Notes: generated by a model from the sequence alone, not told the origin. Shown: positions 20,661 to 33,012, counted from the stretch's first letter. The stretch: 64,000 nucleotides of DNA from Gigantopelta aegis (GCF_016097555.1 NC_054699.1:4717669-4781668), one strand, 5' to 3'. Made by a program: numbers and translations.

Positions 20661-22465
20661 CCATGACCATTCACTGATCACATCATCACTTCATGCTTCA
20701 CCATGAACATCACCCTTATCGCCAACTAGTTACAAACAAATCATCGCCATGACCATTCACTGATCACATCATCACTTCGTTCTTCACCATGGACACCACC
20801 CTTATCGCCAACTATTTACAAACAAATCATCGCCATGACCATTCACTGATCACATCATCACTTCGTTCTTCACCATGAATATCACCCTTATCGCCAGCTA
20901 CTTACAAACAAATCACCATGACCATTCACTGATCACATCATCACTTCGTTCTTCATCATGAACATCACCCTTATCGCCAGCTACTTACAAACAAATCATT
21001 ACAATGACCTTCACTGATCACATCATCACTTCGTTCTTCACCATGAACATCACCCTTATCGCCAGCTACTTACAAACAAATAATTGCAATGACCTTCACT
21101 GATCACATCATCACTTCGTTCTTCATCATGGACATCACCCTTATCGCCAGCTACTTACAAACAAATCATTGCAATGACCTTCACTGATCACATCATCACC
21201 TCGTTCTTCACCATGAACATCACCCTTATCGCCAGCTACTTACAATGACCTTCACTGATCACACCATCACTTCGTTCTTCACCATGAACATCACCCTTAT
21301 CGCCAGCTACTTGCAAACAAATCATCGCCATGACCATTCACTGGTCATATCATCACTTCGTTCTTCACCATGAACATCACACTTATCGCCAGCTATTTAC
21401 AAACAAATCATCGCCATGACCATTCACTGGTCATATCATCACTTCGTTCTTCACCATGGACATCACCCTTATCGCCAGCTACTTACAAACAAATCACCGC
21501 CATGACCTTCACTGATCACGTCATGACTTTGTTCTTCATCATGAACATCACCCTTATCGCCAGCTACTTACAAACAAATCACCGCCATGACCATTCACTG
21601 ATCACATCATCACTTCGTTCTTCACCATGAACATCACCCTTATCGCCAGCTACTTACAAACAAATCACCGCCATGACCATTCACTGATCACATCATCACT
21701 TCGTTCTTCACCATGAACATCACCCTTATCGCCAGCTACTTACAAACAAATCACCGCCATGACCATTCACTGATCACATCATCACTTCGTTCTTCACCAT
21801 GAACATCACCCTTATCGCCAGCTACTTACAAACAAATCACCGCCATGACCATTCACTGATCACATCATCACTTCGTTCTTCACCATGAACATCACCCTTA
21901 TCGCCAGCTACTTACAAACAAATCATCGCCATGACCATTCACTGGTCATATCATCACTTCGTTCTTCACCATGAACATCACACTTATCGCCAGCTATTTA
22001 CAAACAAATCATCGCCATGACCATTCACTGGTCATATCATCACTTCGTTCTTCACCATGGACATCACCCTTATCGCCAGCTACTTACAAACAAATCACCG
22101 CCATGACCTTCACTGATCACGTCATGACTTTGTTCTTCATCATGAACATCACCCTTATCGCCAGCTACTTACAAACAAATCACCGCCATGACCATTCACT
22201 GATCACATCATCACTTCGTTCTTCACCATGAACATCACCCTTATCGCCAGCTACTTACTAACAAATCACCGCCATGACCATTCACTGATCACATCATCAC
22301 TTCGTTCTTCACCATGAACATCACCCTTATCGCCAGCTACTTACAAACAAATCATCGCCATGACCATTCACTGATCATATCATCACTTCATATCACTTTG
22401 TTCTTCACCATGAACATCACCCTTATCGCCAGCTACTTAGAAACAAATCATCGCAACGACCTTCA
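20659..22465. repeat. 86-bp minisatellite, about 21 copies
   Basis: The unit contains TTCACTGATCACATCATCAC, TTCGTTCTTCACCATGAACA and CTTATCGCCAGCTACTTAC. The step is exactly 86 bases in the central part (for example 21621, 21707, 21793). A stretch of about 900 bases holds two near-identical multi-unit blocks 601 bases apart (from about 21314 and 21915). Because 86 is not a multiple of three, the identical 86-codon open frames found twice here have no coding meaning. Confidence 0.9.
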
Positions 22466-22737
22466 CTGATCACGTCATCACTTACACACACTGAAATACA
22501 ATATACATTAATCAGTCTAACATGACATTTTATCCACGTCAACATTTTCCATTTGTTCCACAAATTCGTGTTTCGGATACTACAGATATCTTATACCACA
22601 ATTAACGTATTTTGTATCCAAAAACAAACAAGTAATATTATTAACATCATGGTACTGTTTTAAAATGGATCGCTTTTAAAATACTTTCTAGAGTGCTGGT
22701 TTTCATGAGCATCAGAACAATTCCTTCCAATTCTAGT

Positions 22738-24788
22738 TCACAATTCAAAGGTTTCATCATATAGTTCGTTTGTAATCTTCAAGATTTTTTCAAAGTACAA
22801 TTCGCCACCAATAGTGATCGTTCGGGTTTGCGGAGTTTGATAATGCAACACGTGTGTCTCACTGTACCATTTATCGTGATAGCGATCCCATTTCGTTAAA
22901 TCACATTTCAGCCCAGTGAATCGGACGACCTTAAATTGAATCGTTATGTGGCTTGCATGAGAAGGTATGTCAAAAGATTCTCCATGGTTTAGTACTTTCT
23001 CACGTGCTATTCTGTTTGTTTTGTATTTGATGATCATTTCAGATTTCCACAGACCCTCCGAAATAAATAGTATTCTTTGTGTGACGGACGTAGATTCTTC
23101 TATTACAGGCGATAGCGGATTCGTTTCTTTTTGAAAGCTGGAGTCAGGTCTTGAAATTGTTCTCTGCTTGACACTTGTCCATCGTAACGAATCAGCTTTA
23201 CTTTCTATGTCCACATGTACTCTAGCTTTTCTTCGTTCTGCTTTCTGATCATTTTGGGTCATCGACTCGTAGTTTAATGTGGCCTCTTTCTTCGTTATTC
23301 CTTCTCTCTGGAGGTTTTTTACGACCTTTGTTTTAACTTTCTGTTCGTATACTACATGCGAGACCAACGCGCTGGCCACAGAAGTAGCAGCTGTCCTCGT
23401 CACAGACTGCACGACGTCACTGAATCCATCCTTCAGATGTGTTTCAATTGGTCGATTTTCTCGAGTATCATCAGCGCGTTCTTCAATAAATCCCGAAACG
23501 CAATTGCCAACCGACATGGCTGCATTACCAGATAGGTTTGTTCCCAGTGTTTTAGCCATGCTCATTTCTAATCTGTTGGCGCCGGTGTTGATTGCATCTC
23601 TCTCGATGGGCGCTGCTAATGGTGCAAGTGTCCCAGTTACAGCACCAGCCACCGTCCCGCATACTCCACCAATAAGTGCTTCTGTAAAGGTACGGAAAAC
23701 AACTTGTTTCACTGTCCGTTCTTCTTCGTCTACATAGATTCTTTCAATCTCATTTGCCAGACCATAGGCTCCACCACTAGCTGCCCCGGATAATGCTCCA
23801 ATAAGAGACCCTTGAGCGGCCGTTGCTGTTGCTGCTGTAGAACCAAGTCCGGCTATGGTAGCAGTGGAACCAACTCCTGCACCACCGACCGCTGCTCCTG
23901 CTACACCGCCGATTAAAGCGCGTGTACCGTACGTCTTCCAGTCACACCCATTCTCAATGCAATCTCGTTGGAGCATGCGTGACCCACTTTGCAATCCTGC
24001 CCCTGCTAATGCACCGCTAAGCAAAGCACATGGAACCACAATAGGAGTAACTAACCCTAAAACCAAACCGCCGAAAAACAGTCCTTGTGATAGGACCGTT
24101 TGCAGCATGCGTTGTCTGTATATATATTTCTGTTCTTCAGTTTCGCAATGTGGCCAGAAAATAGCACGCCATCTGGATTTGGACAACCAACCACGTCATA
24201 ATCTATAGCATTGTTGTATCTAGCCCGGCTTTCTGGATCATGCAGTATGGTATAGGCAGCGATGATTTCCTTTGCTATGTTTTCGTCAGCATTTTCCGGA
24301 TTATGGTCTGGGTGCCACCGTCGAATCTGCTGATTGTGGGCTCGCTTGATCATTCGGTTTTGTTTTTCGGTGCTTTGTTTTCTAACGTTTTTCATATCGA
24401 GTTGGAGGATTTCATATAAATCCCGACCACCTCGTGATTGCTGAGCAAAATTTCGTCTTCGAATACATATCTGTTTATCCTGATTATCAGCATCAAGGTG
24501 TGCTTCAATCGTATGGCAACTTTGACCATCATAACTGTTCTTGATAATTATATGTTTATATCGTGTGTACGTCTGTACAGGAATTAGAGTACTCGCTTTC
24601 TTTGAGGTTTGCCTTCTCGTTGCTACTTCATATCGAAATGTATCATCAGTTTCATAGTACTCTCTTTGACGTGGATGAATGATAATTGATGAGTGTGATA
24701 ACCAGCAGATTGGATCATATTTTGAATAGATGTAGAGAGTCACCAAGTGATCCTCGGTCTCGTTGGAAATCAAAAGACAGTTCTTCAT
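22738..24788 (-). pseudogene. J-domain protein paralogue with one frameshift
   Basis: The frame from the ATG at 24788 encodes the N-terminal domain and J-domain (HPD kept), close to 90% identical by eye to the 9165-6433 protein. It breaks near 24197, where copy 1 has CACTGTC and this copy CACGTC: a one-base deletion just after NNAIDYD. The rest continues open in the shifted frame to the TGA at 22738, with the Gly/Ala segments, only one 114-aa repeat unit instead of three, the linker and the C-terminal domain. About 684 codons would be present without the lesion. Everything else, including the upstream splice acceptor, is intact, so this is a very young pseudogene, an allele, or a sequencing error. 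Type and name rest on similarity to its neighbour. Confidence 0.75.
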
Positions 24789-24918
24789 TGTCACAGACCT
24801 ACAACAAAATCAGTATTAAGATTAGTTATCTATTCGTCTGTCCACGAGTACGCGAGCGCGCACACACCACCATACACCCACCCACAAACACATATATGTG
24901 CACAACACACACAAACAC

Positions 24919-24996
<78 letters not shown>
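24919..24996. repeat. (GA)n microsatellite upstream of J-domain paralogue
   Basis: A pure GA run in the same position relative to the gene as the longer tract at 9296-9446. Confidence 0.9.
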
Positions 24997-25000
<4 letters not shown>

Positions 25001-25105
25001 CTTTTTTTTTTTTAAAATGTCAATGGTAAAAAACGTACAGCTCCTTCCTTTGTAAGCTGTCGACGTTCATGTTCATAAATTACAAAATGACAGTTGTCAC
25101 AACGG

Positions 25106-25299
25106 TGTACCATGTATTTTCATCAGTCTATCCTCAACATAGTTGTAATCCATGTAAAAATGCGTAGTGACTTGTTTGCAACACTGTATACATGTAGATG
25201 TTTGATAGTAATGCCAATATGAATAAAATTAATGTTGTTATGCATATTCATGCATTTTCATTTAATTCGCGCAAAAGCCAGCCAGCCTGCCCGTCCCCC

Positions 25300-25341
<42 letters not shown>

Positions 25342-26007
25342 CAAACATGTGAACCCGTACGCCTATGTGTTTAGAAGTCATCGGTGATCAAAACGTACTG
25401 AACGTATTAAGGAGGCCTATTGAGATCCATGACCTACTTTCCGTGAGTTTGTCCTACTTTCCGGTGACCTTGATGATGTCACGGCCTTGTCACGTGACCT
25501 GGTGTAAAAGGAACGCAGGTCCGTGGGAACCGAGGACCTCGGTTCCTAGAAACAGTAGTCCTATCGGACCTCCATAGCTTAGGAACCATAGTCCTACCCG
25601 GACTTTCATACCTGGTTTATTTTTAAGTTGTTTGTATCCTAGGACTTGTATTCCTACCGGACTTAAATTCCTTCTACAACAGTGACAGAAATACTAAAAA
25701 AAAGTACTAATCAAAATTAAACCCAGGTGATTTTCCAGTCTTATATATTAGTTATGAAAATCCCTGGAATAAAACCCATAAAAATGTGTCAGTATTATCA
25801 TGAACTGTTATGGTATTCAAACAACCGGTAGAAAAAATGACAATAAATGACCTGTTATAGATAGAAATATGAGATGATACGATATGATACTTTAGTCCGG
25901 CGAATTAGATGGTTTATTATACTTATTTGCACGAGCTGCCAGAAAGGAGAAAAAAATTTTGGCGCCTTCCCTCGTAGTGTGATAGATAGTGTACTTGTTT
26001 ATTCGCC
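25106..26007. other. Intergenic with (CA)n, no gene
   Basis: Contains a CA run at 25300-25339 and a stretch at 25500-25650 with scattered CCTA..GGA.TTCCTA words that may be a worn relative of the 31-bp array to the right. No coding signal. Confidence 0.45.
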
Positions 26008-26268
26008 AGGATGTTGGTTTTTAGACTAACGAAACGTCGAATATTTTAAATATTAATTTTATTGTTATGCTATTGGTCAGCTCCTGTCTTGTTACCTAGC
26101 TTTGTGTTTTTAACTTCCAAGCTGACATTCTCTATTTTATACCTTACTGGTTATATACCCAGCACTTTGTTTGTTTATTCTCCTGAGGATGTTGGTTTTT
26201 AGACTAACGAAACGTCGAATATTTTAAATATTAATTTTATTGTTATGCTATTGGTCAGCTCCTGGTTA
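26008..26268. repeat. Direct repeat pair, 178 bp apart
   Basis: About 83 bases starting AGGATGTTGGTTTTTAGACT and ending GGTCAGCTCCTG occur at 26008-26090 and 26186-26268 with almost no differences. The word GACTAACGAAACGTCGAATA is in both. Confidence 0.85.
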
Positions 26269-26275
26269 CCTAGCT

Positions 26276-26738
26276 ATGTGCATTCCGAGGAATTTCAGTC
26301 TGTGGGATGTGCATTCCTAGGAATTTAAGTCTGTGGGATGTGCATTCCTAGGAATTTCAGTCTGTGGGATGTGCATTCCGAGAAATTTCAGTCTGTGGGA
26401 TGTGCATTCCTAGGAATTTCAGTCTGTGGGATTTGCATTCCTAGCAATTTCAGTCTGTGGGATGTGCATTCCTAGGAATTTAAGTCTGTGGGATGTGCAT
26501 TTCGAGGAATTTCAGTCTGTGGGATGTGCATTCCTAGGAATTTAAGTCTGTGGGACTTGTATTCCTAGGAATTTCAGTCTGTGGGATGTGTATTCCGAGG
26601 AATTTTAGTCTGTGGGATGTGTATTCCGAGGAATTTCAGTCTGTGGGATGTGTATTCCGAGGAATTTCAGTCTGTGGGATGTGTATTCCGAGGAATTTCA
26701 GTCTGTGGGATGTGCATTCCTAGGAATTTAAGTCCGTT
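26276..26738. repeat. 31-bp minisatellite, 15 copies
   Basis: The unit is GTGGGATGTGCATTCCTAGG followed by AATTTCAGTCT, 31 bases. Most units hold the palindrome ATTCCTAGGAAT or its one-base variant ATTCCGAGGAAT. A 65-codon frame across its end is an artefact of the repeat. Confidence 0.9.
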
Positions 26739-28589
26739 GGGACTAAGATATTATAGAGCCCAGAGTCTGATATGTTAGATAAAATAATTTTTGAAAATGA
26801 GCAAAATTGACAAAGCAGGTACATGTTCAGTAAGTTATGCAGGGAGGAGGTCTATACTGTAGTAAGTAGACATTTGTTTTGCAGAGGGGTGTTTAGACCA
26901 CGCCTCCCCACCCAACACCCTACAGGCCGACCAACTTTCCGGAATTTTCATCACGTACTCGGAATTCCGGAATTGATGCCAAATATCCGGAATGTTTTTC
27001 AAATTCACTCTAATTATTTTTTAAAGCAACTACATCGTATTACATTCTTAGAATTAAATGTCTTTATCACTCGTTTCAACCTGAGCTCCGTTTTGTCTAG
27101 GCTTGTGCCATTACCAAAACCGCTGGCGTGTCTATTATCAACAGCCGACCAATCAAAATGTCGAGTAAACTGAAGCCATATACCAAAAAAAAAAAAAAAT
27201 TCTGATTTTTTTTATACTCGAATAGTTTATGTATTCATTTTAAGTATCATAGAATAATGTTCCTACGGGGCAGGCATCGGTTCTATGGCGATGTATGCAA
27301 TTTTGTCACCGTGGATGAAAGCATGAATATATAACGGAAGAACGCTACGGTCGTACAAAATAATATTTAGCCACCACTAATCTATTATATGACGCATCCA
27401 TGACATCAATATACCTACCAATATTATTTTATTCAAGTAAGATAAATACTAACGCGACTTTTGTTTTTTGTACGCTGGCTTCCCAAAAGTGTTACTGTAG
27501 TAGTAATGTAATTTAAACGTAATGCAAAACGGCAGCCAGTCTAAATTTTTCGTCCCCGAACCAGTTCGCCATAAATCAGTTCGACCCAACTACATGCATA
27601 TATGGTGAAATAGTGCATATGTGGCAATGTACCTACACAAAAATAACATTGGTCACAAGTTTGTCACTTTATCAATAATCTGTAGGTGGGAATCTTAAAC
27701 TGTAATACATTATTTGCTAATAAAGTGGGGTTTTGTGTGAAGTTCTCGATGATTTTTGGTGCGTGTGTAGGTGTGGGTGTCTTTATATGAGGAAGTTCCA
27801 ATTCGCATATACATAATGATATACTTATTTGCATTGTCATTTTGCAAATATATGTCAAACATGACATTTTTCGCACTGTTTAAAATTACTTTTATGAAAA
27901 TGACGTTTTCGCACGCTTTAAATTATTGTTTTGAAAAGGGCATTCGCGCGCATAAAAATGGAAATATCAGAAAATTCCGGAAAAATATGTCCATTAGGTT
28001 GATCGCTCTGGCCCTATTTACACGCGCCTGCAACATTATTGACAAAAGGCACAAACTTAAAATTATATAACAACAAGATAATTTATATAACGCAAATATC
28101 ACATTTTTATTGTTGAATTAATATTATTATTATTATTATCAAATACCAGTACATAATGTCGAACAAGTAATTGTGTAATGGGCAAGTTATACTTACTTGT
28201 GAGTACTAATACATGCTTCGAATTATTAAAAATCTTTTACAGTTACTTTTAAATGTTTAAGCATTTATTAGTTGGAACAACACGCAATGAATAAATACCT
28301 TGGTTTTGCTCATGTAATAAGGTCAACAGAGTGTGGTTGTCGTAGTGGTGGTGTGTTGTGGTGGTGGAAGTGGTAGTTGTGGTGGTGGTCTTAAGTTATT
28401 TGTTTCTAGTACAAAAATATTGCAGCTAGTTATGAATATAATACTTTGATTATTTATTTGTTTGGCTGAACCTTGCCACGTCTAGCAGAACAAAGTACAT
28501 CTCGTATGTGGAGTACGCCTGGTCATTATATACTTGGCATCTGCATAAGGTAGGCTATTCTTACCGCTCAAACCATAGCCAACAGACTG
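26739..28589. other. Intergenic, no gene recognised
   Basis: AT-rich DNA without recognisable coding or transposon motifs. There are A/T runs near 27187-27215, an ATT run near 28124-28140 and a GT/GGT-rich tract at 28330-28392. Open frames of up to about 115 codons (26823-27173, 27771-28070) show no motif. Confidence 0.5.
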
Positions 28590-30068
28590 ACCTAAATCAA
28601 ATCATTTATTTATATATATATGAATCATATAAACATGGCATGGTATACATTGGACAACATACATAATTAGAATATAAAATGGTAAAATCAGACACATAGT
28701 AATAGTAATGATGACAATGATCATATATTATACGTGTAATAGTTATATGACATGTACACGTAAATGTGTGCAGTATGTATATGTGTTTATTCAAGTTGGT
28801 GTTGTAGTACAGGGTCTGTTAAGTTCATTTTGCCTATGGTTGAACATTTCATAACAGAATTGGCCAACAGTTGGAGTTACTTGTTCTGGGCTGTCAAGAA
28901 TAAAACACATTTTTCCAGTTCAAACAGAAATGTGAACTCAGAACATATTTGACCGACTTTATAGTATAGTATTTTTCTTAAATGCATATTTATTGGACAC
29001 CGAGTCAAAAAATGAATCTCATCTTCTGGTTCTTTTTGGCACAGCCGGCATATACGGTCATTTCTATGGATATTCCTATAACGTCCTACCTCCATTTCCA
29101 GTCTGTCAGCACATAAACGTAGTTTTGTGAGAGCTTGTCTAAAATTAGTATTTTTTATATATTTCAAGTAATTTGCCATTTCATATTTGTTTTTAATATG
29201 TTTAAATATTTGCAGCTTTTCAGAGTTCTGTAGCTTAATTTTAAAGTGTTCGTAATATCTGTCATCAAGGATTTTGTTTACGTAGCTAGAGTTTGGTTTT
29301 GGGTGAATTTTAGCGTTAGTTAATAGACTTTTGTCAATGTTGTTACTATCAAGCATATCTTGTAAATAAGCATGCCAGCCTATGTTGTGTTGTGTTTGTA
29401 GCTCTTTGCTACATGATACTGTATCATATAATATAGATTTTGATTCTTCTACATTTTCTAGGTACATAAAATATTTACAAATATTTGTATGCATGTTATT
29501 TATAAGTGGGTAGCGCCCCAGTTCACTCCTGCTGGCAATGTTAACACTGTTTCGTGGGACTTGAAGATTAATTTTACAGAATTTTATATTGAATTTTTCA
29601 AAGGGTTCAGACTCTAATATGTCAAATAATTTGTGTTGGTTGTGTTTCTTTAGTTTGTCATGCAGTTCCGTGCCCCATACTTCCGAGTTATAGAGTAGAA
29701 TAGGTTTAATTAGTGTATCAAACAGTTGATTATATATATGTGGGGGTGGATTGACACCCGAGAAAGCTTGGTGTAATCTGAAGAGTGCTTTTGATCCCTT
29801 ATTACGGAGTACAGTTTTAGTTTCAGTAAAGTTTCCAGCGGAGTTTATAGTGCAACCCACATACGTGTATGCATTTGTTTGAGAAATTGTATTGTTATCT
29901 AGGTAGAGTTTAGTAGTTGTGGGGCTTTTCCCTTTTTGTATGATCATAATATTTGATTTTGAATGGTTTATATTTAGGTGCCATAGCTTACAGAAGTCAT
30001 CAAGACTATTAAGACATCCCCGAAGGCCTTGTGGGGTTTCAGATAGGAGGAGGAGGTCATCAAAAGAC
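28590..30068 (-). mobile_element. LINE fragment: end of RT, C-terminal knuckle, 3' UTR
   Basis: On the minus strand the frame is open from about 30068 to the stop at 28877 (nearly 400 codons). It starts in RT motif C (DDLLLLSETP; the YA of YADD is cut off), runs through the YVGCTINSAGNF.. and LLYNSEVWG thumb/linker motifs, and ends with a CRLCQKEPEDEIHFLTRC zinc knuckle (CxxC-H-C). About 290 bases of 3' UTR follow. It is 5'-truncated but its remaining frame is unbroken, so it is younger than the other LINEs here. It differs in sequence from both the 18.7-kb and the 34.8-kb LINE. Confidence 0.8.
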
Positions 30069-30466
30069 TACATCGGTACAGTGATAACGCCTGATCTATT
30101 TATAGCACGGCTGGACATTACCGCAATTGCACCACACGCTGTAATATCAGTTACGATCTTGTATTATAAAATGTTGTTTCTATCCATCCCCCAGCATGAT
30201 TAAATGGATAAAAACCAATTGTTTGTAGTATTCATCTATTACCAAGTGTTCGCTTAACAAAGTTTACACGCCCGCGGTAGTCTTCACACATCAATGCGAA
30301 CTCGTTATGCCCTATATAATAAGTATACCTGCAAGGTCTGCGGAGCGACCTAATTTTCGTTGGCGGTTGAATGACACCATATTATTCTCCGGACGCTAAA
30401 TACTGATAAAAAAAACACCCACATCAAGTCCTACGGACTAGTATACACGTACTTTCGATCACCTTA
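30069..30466. other. Intergenic, nothing recognised
   Basis: A stretch of ordinary AT-rich sequence between the truncated LINE and RepA. No repeat or coding signal seen. Confidence 0.4.
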
Positions 30467-30537
30467 GTCACAAAGGGCTACAGTACACTTAGATATGATA
30501 ACGACTATGTACAGCTAGCATGGTCACCGATCGTTAA

Positions 30538-30938
30538 CATGGGCGGATCCAGGAAATATTTTTAGGGGGGGGGGGGACCAAAAAAGAAGGGCACATTGAC
30601 TCGTCAAAAGGGCACCTTACTACAAGTTTTGATATTTACAATTAATATGAATTCCTACAGTTCTACGTCATAATATACTAGCAATAATGAAGTAAATTGG
30701 CGTCACTCGCGTTAGAACCTCAATGGGGCCCCATTGAGACTCAATAACACAGACACATATCTGCAAGCTTGCGCATGTACACGAAAATCTTGATTTCATT
30801 TATCTACAATATAATTATTGTTTACTTAAAAAAAAAAAAATTCTACAAACAAAAAGGGCACTTGGACATTTTGAGGGCACTTGAACAATTTTTTGGGGGG
30901 ACGCGTCCCCCTGGTCCCCTCCCTTGGATCCGCCCATG
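30538..30938. mobile_element. CATGGGCGGATCC MITE, nested in RepA
   Basis: A 401-bp element with perfect ends CATGGGCGGATCC and GGATCCGCCCATG, flanked on both sides by GTTAA. The empty site GATCGTTAAGCATTC is preserved in RepA copy 1. A near-identical copy in inverse orientation lies at 58470-58854. Confidence 0.92.
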
Positions 30939-31151
30939 GTTAAGCATTCAATTAACTTGATAACAGGCGAATAAACATTACAGTACATCCTTCGACTTCT
31001 TAATTCTGTCCATTATATATTTATACTGCTTGTTTTTTGTCAAGTGTCAGTGACTATACCTCGATTTTCCCCCGACATCAGCGTATGGTGAATTCAACAC
31101 AAACGGATGTACAACTGGGCTTTTCCCCAGTGTATAGCTTATGTCGTAGTC

Positions 31152-31605
31152 CAGTGGCGGATCCAGAGGGATGAATAGGGTGGCTAGCCACCCCCTCCCT
31201 TCCTGGGCAATTTTTTTAACATTCATTCTAAACATATACCGTTACTTCAAAGTTTTGTTCATGCATATAAAACCATTCCGTTGGCGAACATAATATGCAT
31301 AGCCCTGTTGTCAATCAGGTGTGCAACTTAACCGAGTATGGCTGGCATCGGTAAGGACAAAATTAAATCGTTTTCTATATATTTTGGTGTGAATCAGGAA
31401 AACGGCGAAAAACGTATCAACTTTATGGAATTATTCATTAAGAATTAGATCCTCGGGAATCAGTGAAATAAGGCTCTAAAATGTCCAGAATGCCGAAACT
31501 TCAGGGGGCTTTGCCCCCAGAACCTTCACCATCGCTCAGCCCCCACCGGTTCACTCCATCTCAATCCAGCTACCCCCGTCTTATTATTTTCTAGATCCGC
31601 CACTG
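31152..31605. mobile_element. CAGTGGCGGATCC MITE, nested in RepA
   Basis: A 454-bp element from CAGTGGCGGATCCAGAG to CTAGATCCGCCACTG, flanked on both sides by TAGTC. RepA copy 1 shows the uninterrupted site. Confidence 0.9.
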
Positions 31606-31778
31606 TAGTCACATGGTTTTGCTGGACAAATAAGAATTTAATAAACGCTATATGTGAGCCCTAAGTTCTGCCAGCGAACGTTTCGCTACGTTGGCGAACT
31701 ATTTGATTGGTTGTTGAAGTGACCATTTGGTTTACCGTGAAGCGCATAAACCAGTTTAGCGGACGTTTTTCTGCTCGG

Positions 31779-32109
31779 TAGAGCTGGGCGGTATACGTAT
31801 AATATACCGTTCAGTATCATGCCAATACCAATTTACCGTACCGAGAAAATTTCTAAATACCGAAATTTCGGTATTGAAAAATGTTTAGTAAAGCACTAAC
31901 AATATATCTGACGAACGCAAAATGGGTTGGATATAAATCAGATGAAAGCCTTGTGTATGGCATTTAATTTTATTTAGATGAAATTAGCAGGTGAGCCTTA
32001 ACTCTGGCATGTAAAAAAATACCGAATACCGTACCGATACCGTCATAAATCACCCGAAAAATACCGATATACGATACCGAACCTCAAATTTCAATACCGC
32101 ACAGCTCTA
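31779..32109. mobile_element. hAT-like MITE (TAGAGCTGGGCGGTA), nested in RepA
   Basis: A 331-bp element with inverted ends TAGAGCTGGGCGGTAT and ATACCGCACAGCTCTA and an interior full of ATACCG words. TAGAGCTGGGCG-type ends are common in animal hAT non-autonomous elements. No clean 8-bp duplication remains (flanks CTGCTCGG and CTGTGGCT). Confidence 0.75.
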
Positions 32110-32329
32110 CTGTGGCTGAACTCAGTTTGCACCATGGAATTATGGAATACCGGCTGTGGCATGCTGATTGCAATTTTCTATTTTCTCGTTTCTGTTTGCG
32201 TATTGCTATTTGTTCGTTGCTACTTGCTAATTGTTCGTTGCCATTTTCTGACTGCTCTTTGCTAATTGCACCATTTTAAAAGTGGTGAGGGTTAATCATC
32301 AGGGCCGTTGTTAAGCATGGCACGAGATG

Positions 32330-32640
32330 TGTCCAGGGGGCATGTTACCCCGGGGAAATTTATAAACTGGATGGCTTGAAACGCATTTTCTGGACATTGG
32401 ACTATTTCTCATTCCAGCCAGTGCTCCACAACTGGTGTAACAAAGGCCGTGGTATGTACTATCCTGTCTATTGAATGGTGCATATAAAAGATCCCTTGCT
32501 GCTAATCGAAAAGAGTAGCCCATGAAGTGGCGACAGCGGGTTTCCTCTCTCAATGTCTGTGTGGTCCTTAACCCTATGTCTGACGCCATATAACCGTAAA
32601 TAAAATGTGTTGAGTGCGTCGTTAAATAAAACATTTTTTT
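32330..32640 (+). mobile_element. S2 SINE, head missing
   Basis: The S2 body and 3' end on the plus strand: CCAGTGCTCCACAACTGGTG, GATCCCTTGCTGCTAATCG, GAAGTGGCGACAGCGGG, GACGCCATATAACCGTAAAT and the end GTGCGTCGTTAAATAAAAC. The tRNA-like head is not present. Confidence 0.85.
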
Positions 32641-32667
32641 CCTTGACTTTCATAAAAAATAAATAAA

Positions 32668-33012
32668 GTTCACTATTCCAGGAACGGATCTGTCTAGGTA
32701 GGGCAGATACAGCCTACAACTCCCCCCCCCCCCCCAAAAAAAAAAAAAAACCCCCACAAAAACCCACAAAACCCCCACAAAAAACAACAACAACAACAAC
32801 AAAACAACAAACAACAACAACAAAAAAACAAAAACAACAACCAAAAAACAAACAACCGATACAAAGGTGCATTTGTAAATTATAACTTTAACTAGAACTA
32901 TTCTAGGGACGGCTCTGTCTATGTAGGGCAGTTATACATAAATTTTTTTTGCAAATTATAGCTGTAAAGTGCACTGTTATAGAGACAGCTATCTTGGTAG
33001 GGCAGATATACA
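32668..33012. repeat. Diverged tandem repeat split by A/C-rich tract
   Basis: Three imperfect copies of a TTCTAGG.ACGG.TCTGTCTA..TAGGGCAG.TATACATAAA unit (near 32672, 32898 and 32970). A low-complexity C-run, A-run and CAA/ACAA tract at 32703-32858 lies between the first and second. Confidence 0.65.

Larger units (their letters stand above)
18712..25105. repeat. Segmental duplication, copy 2
   Basis: Collinear with 3510-9555: LINE RT, 86-bp array, spacer, J-domain gene, GA microsatellite and following sequence. It lacks the 125-bp array and the MITE cluster present in copy 1, and carries a much longer 86-bp array. It ends near 25105, where similarity to copy 1 stops. Confidence 0.8.
30467..32270. 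repeat. RepA dispersed repeat, copy 2, with three insertions
   Basis: The same sequence as 10964-11573, in the same orientation, but split by MITEs at 30538-30938, 31152-31605 and 31779-32109. With these removed the two copies align from end to end. Confidence 0.85.

Noticed and set aside
21370..22231. Two identical 86-aa frames in the 86-bp array
   Set aside because: Their identity comes from a block duplication of the satellite; the unit is not a multiple of three and the frames carry no start or splice context.
20659..22465. CRISPR-like array
   Set aside because: Units are contiguous tandem repeats without unique spacers, and the genome is eukaryotic.
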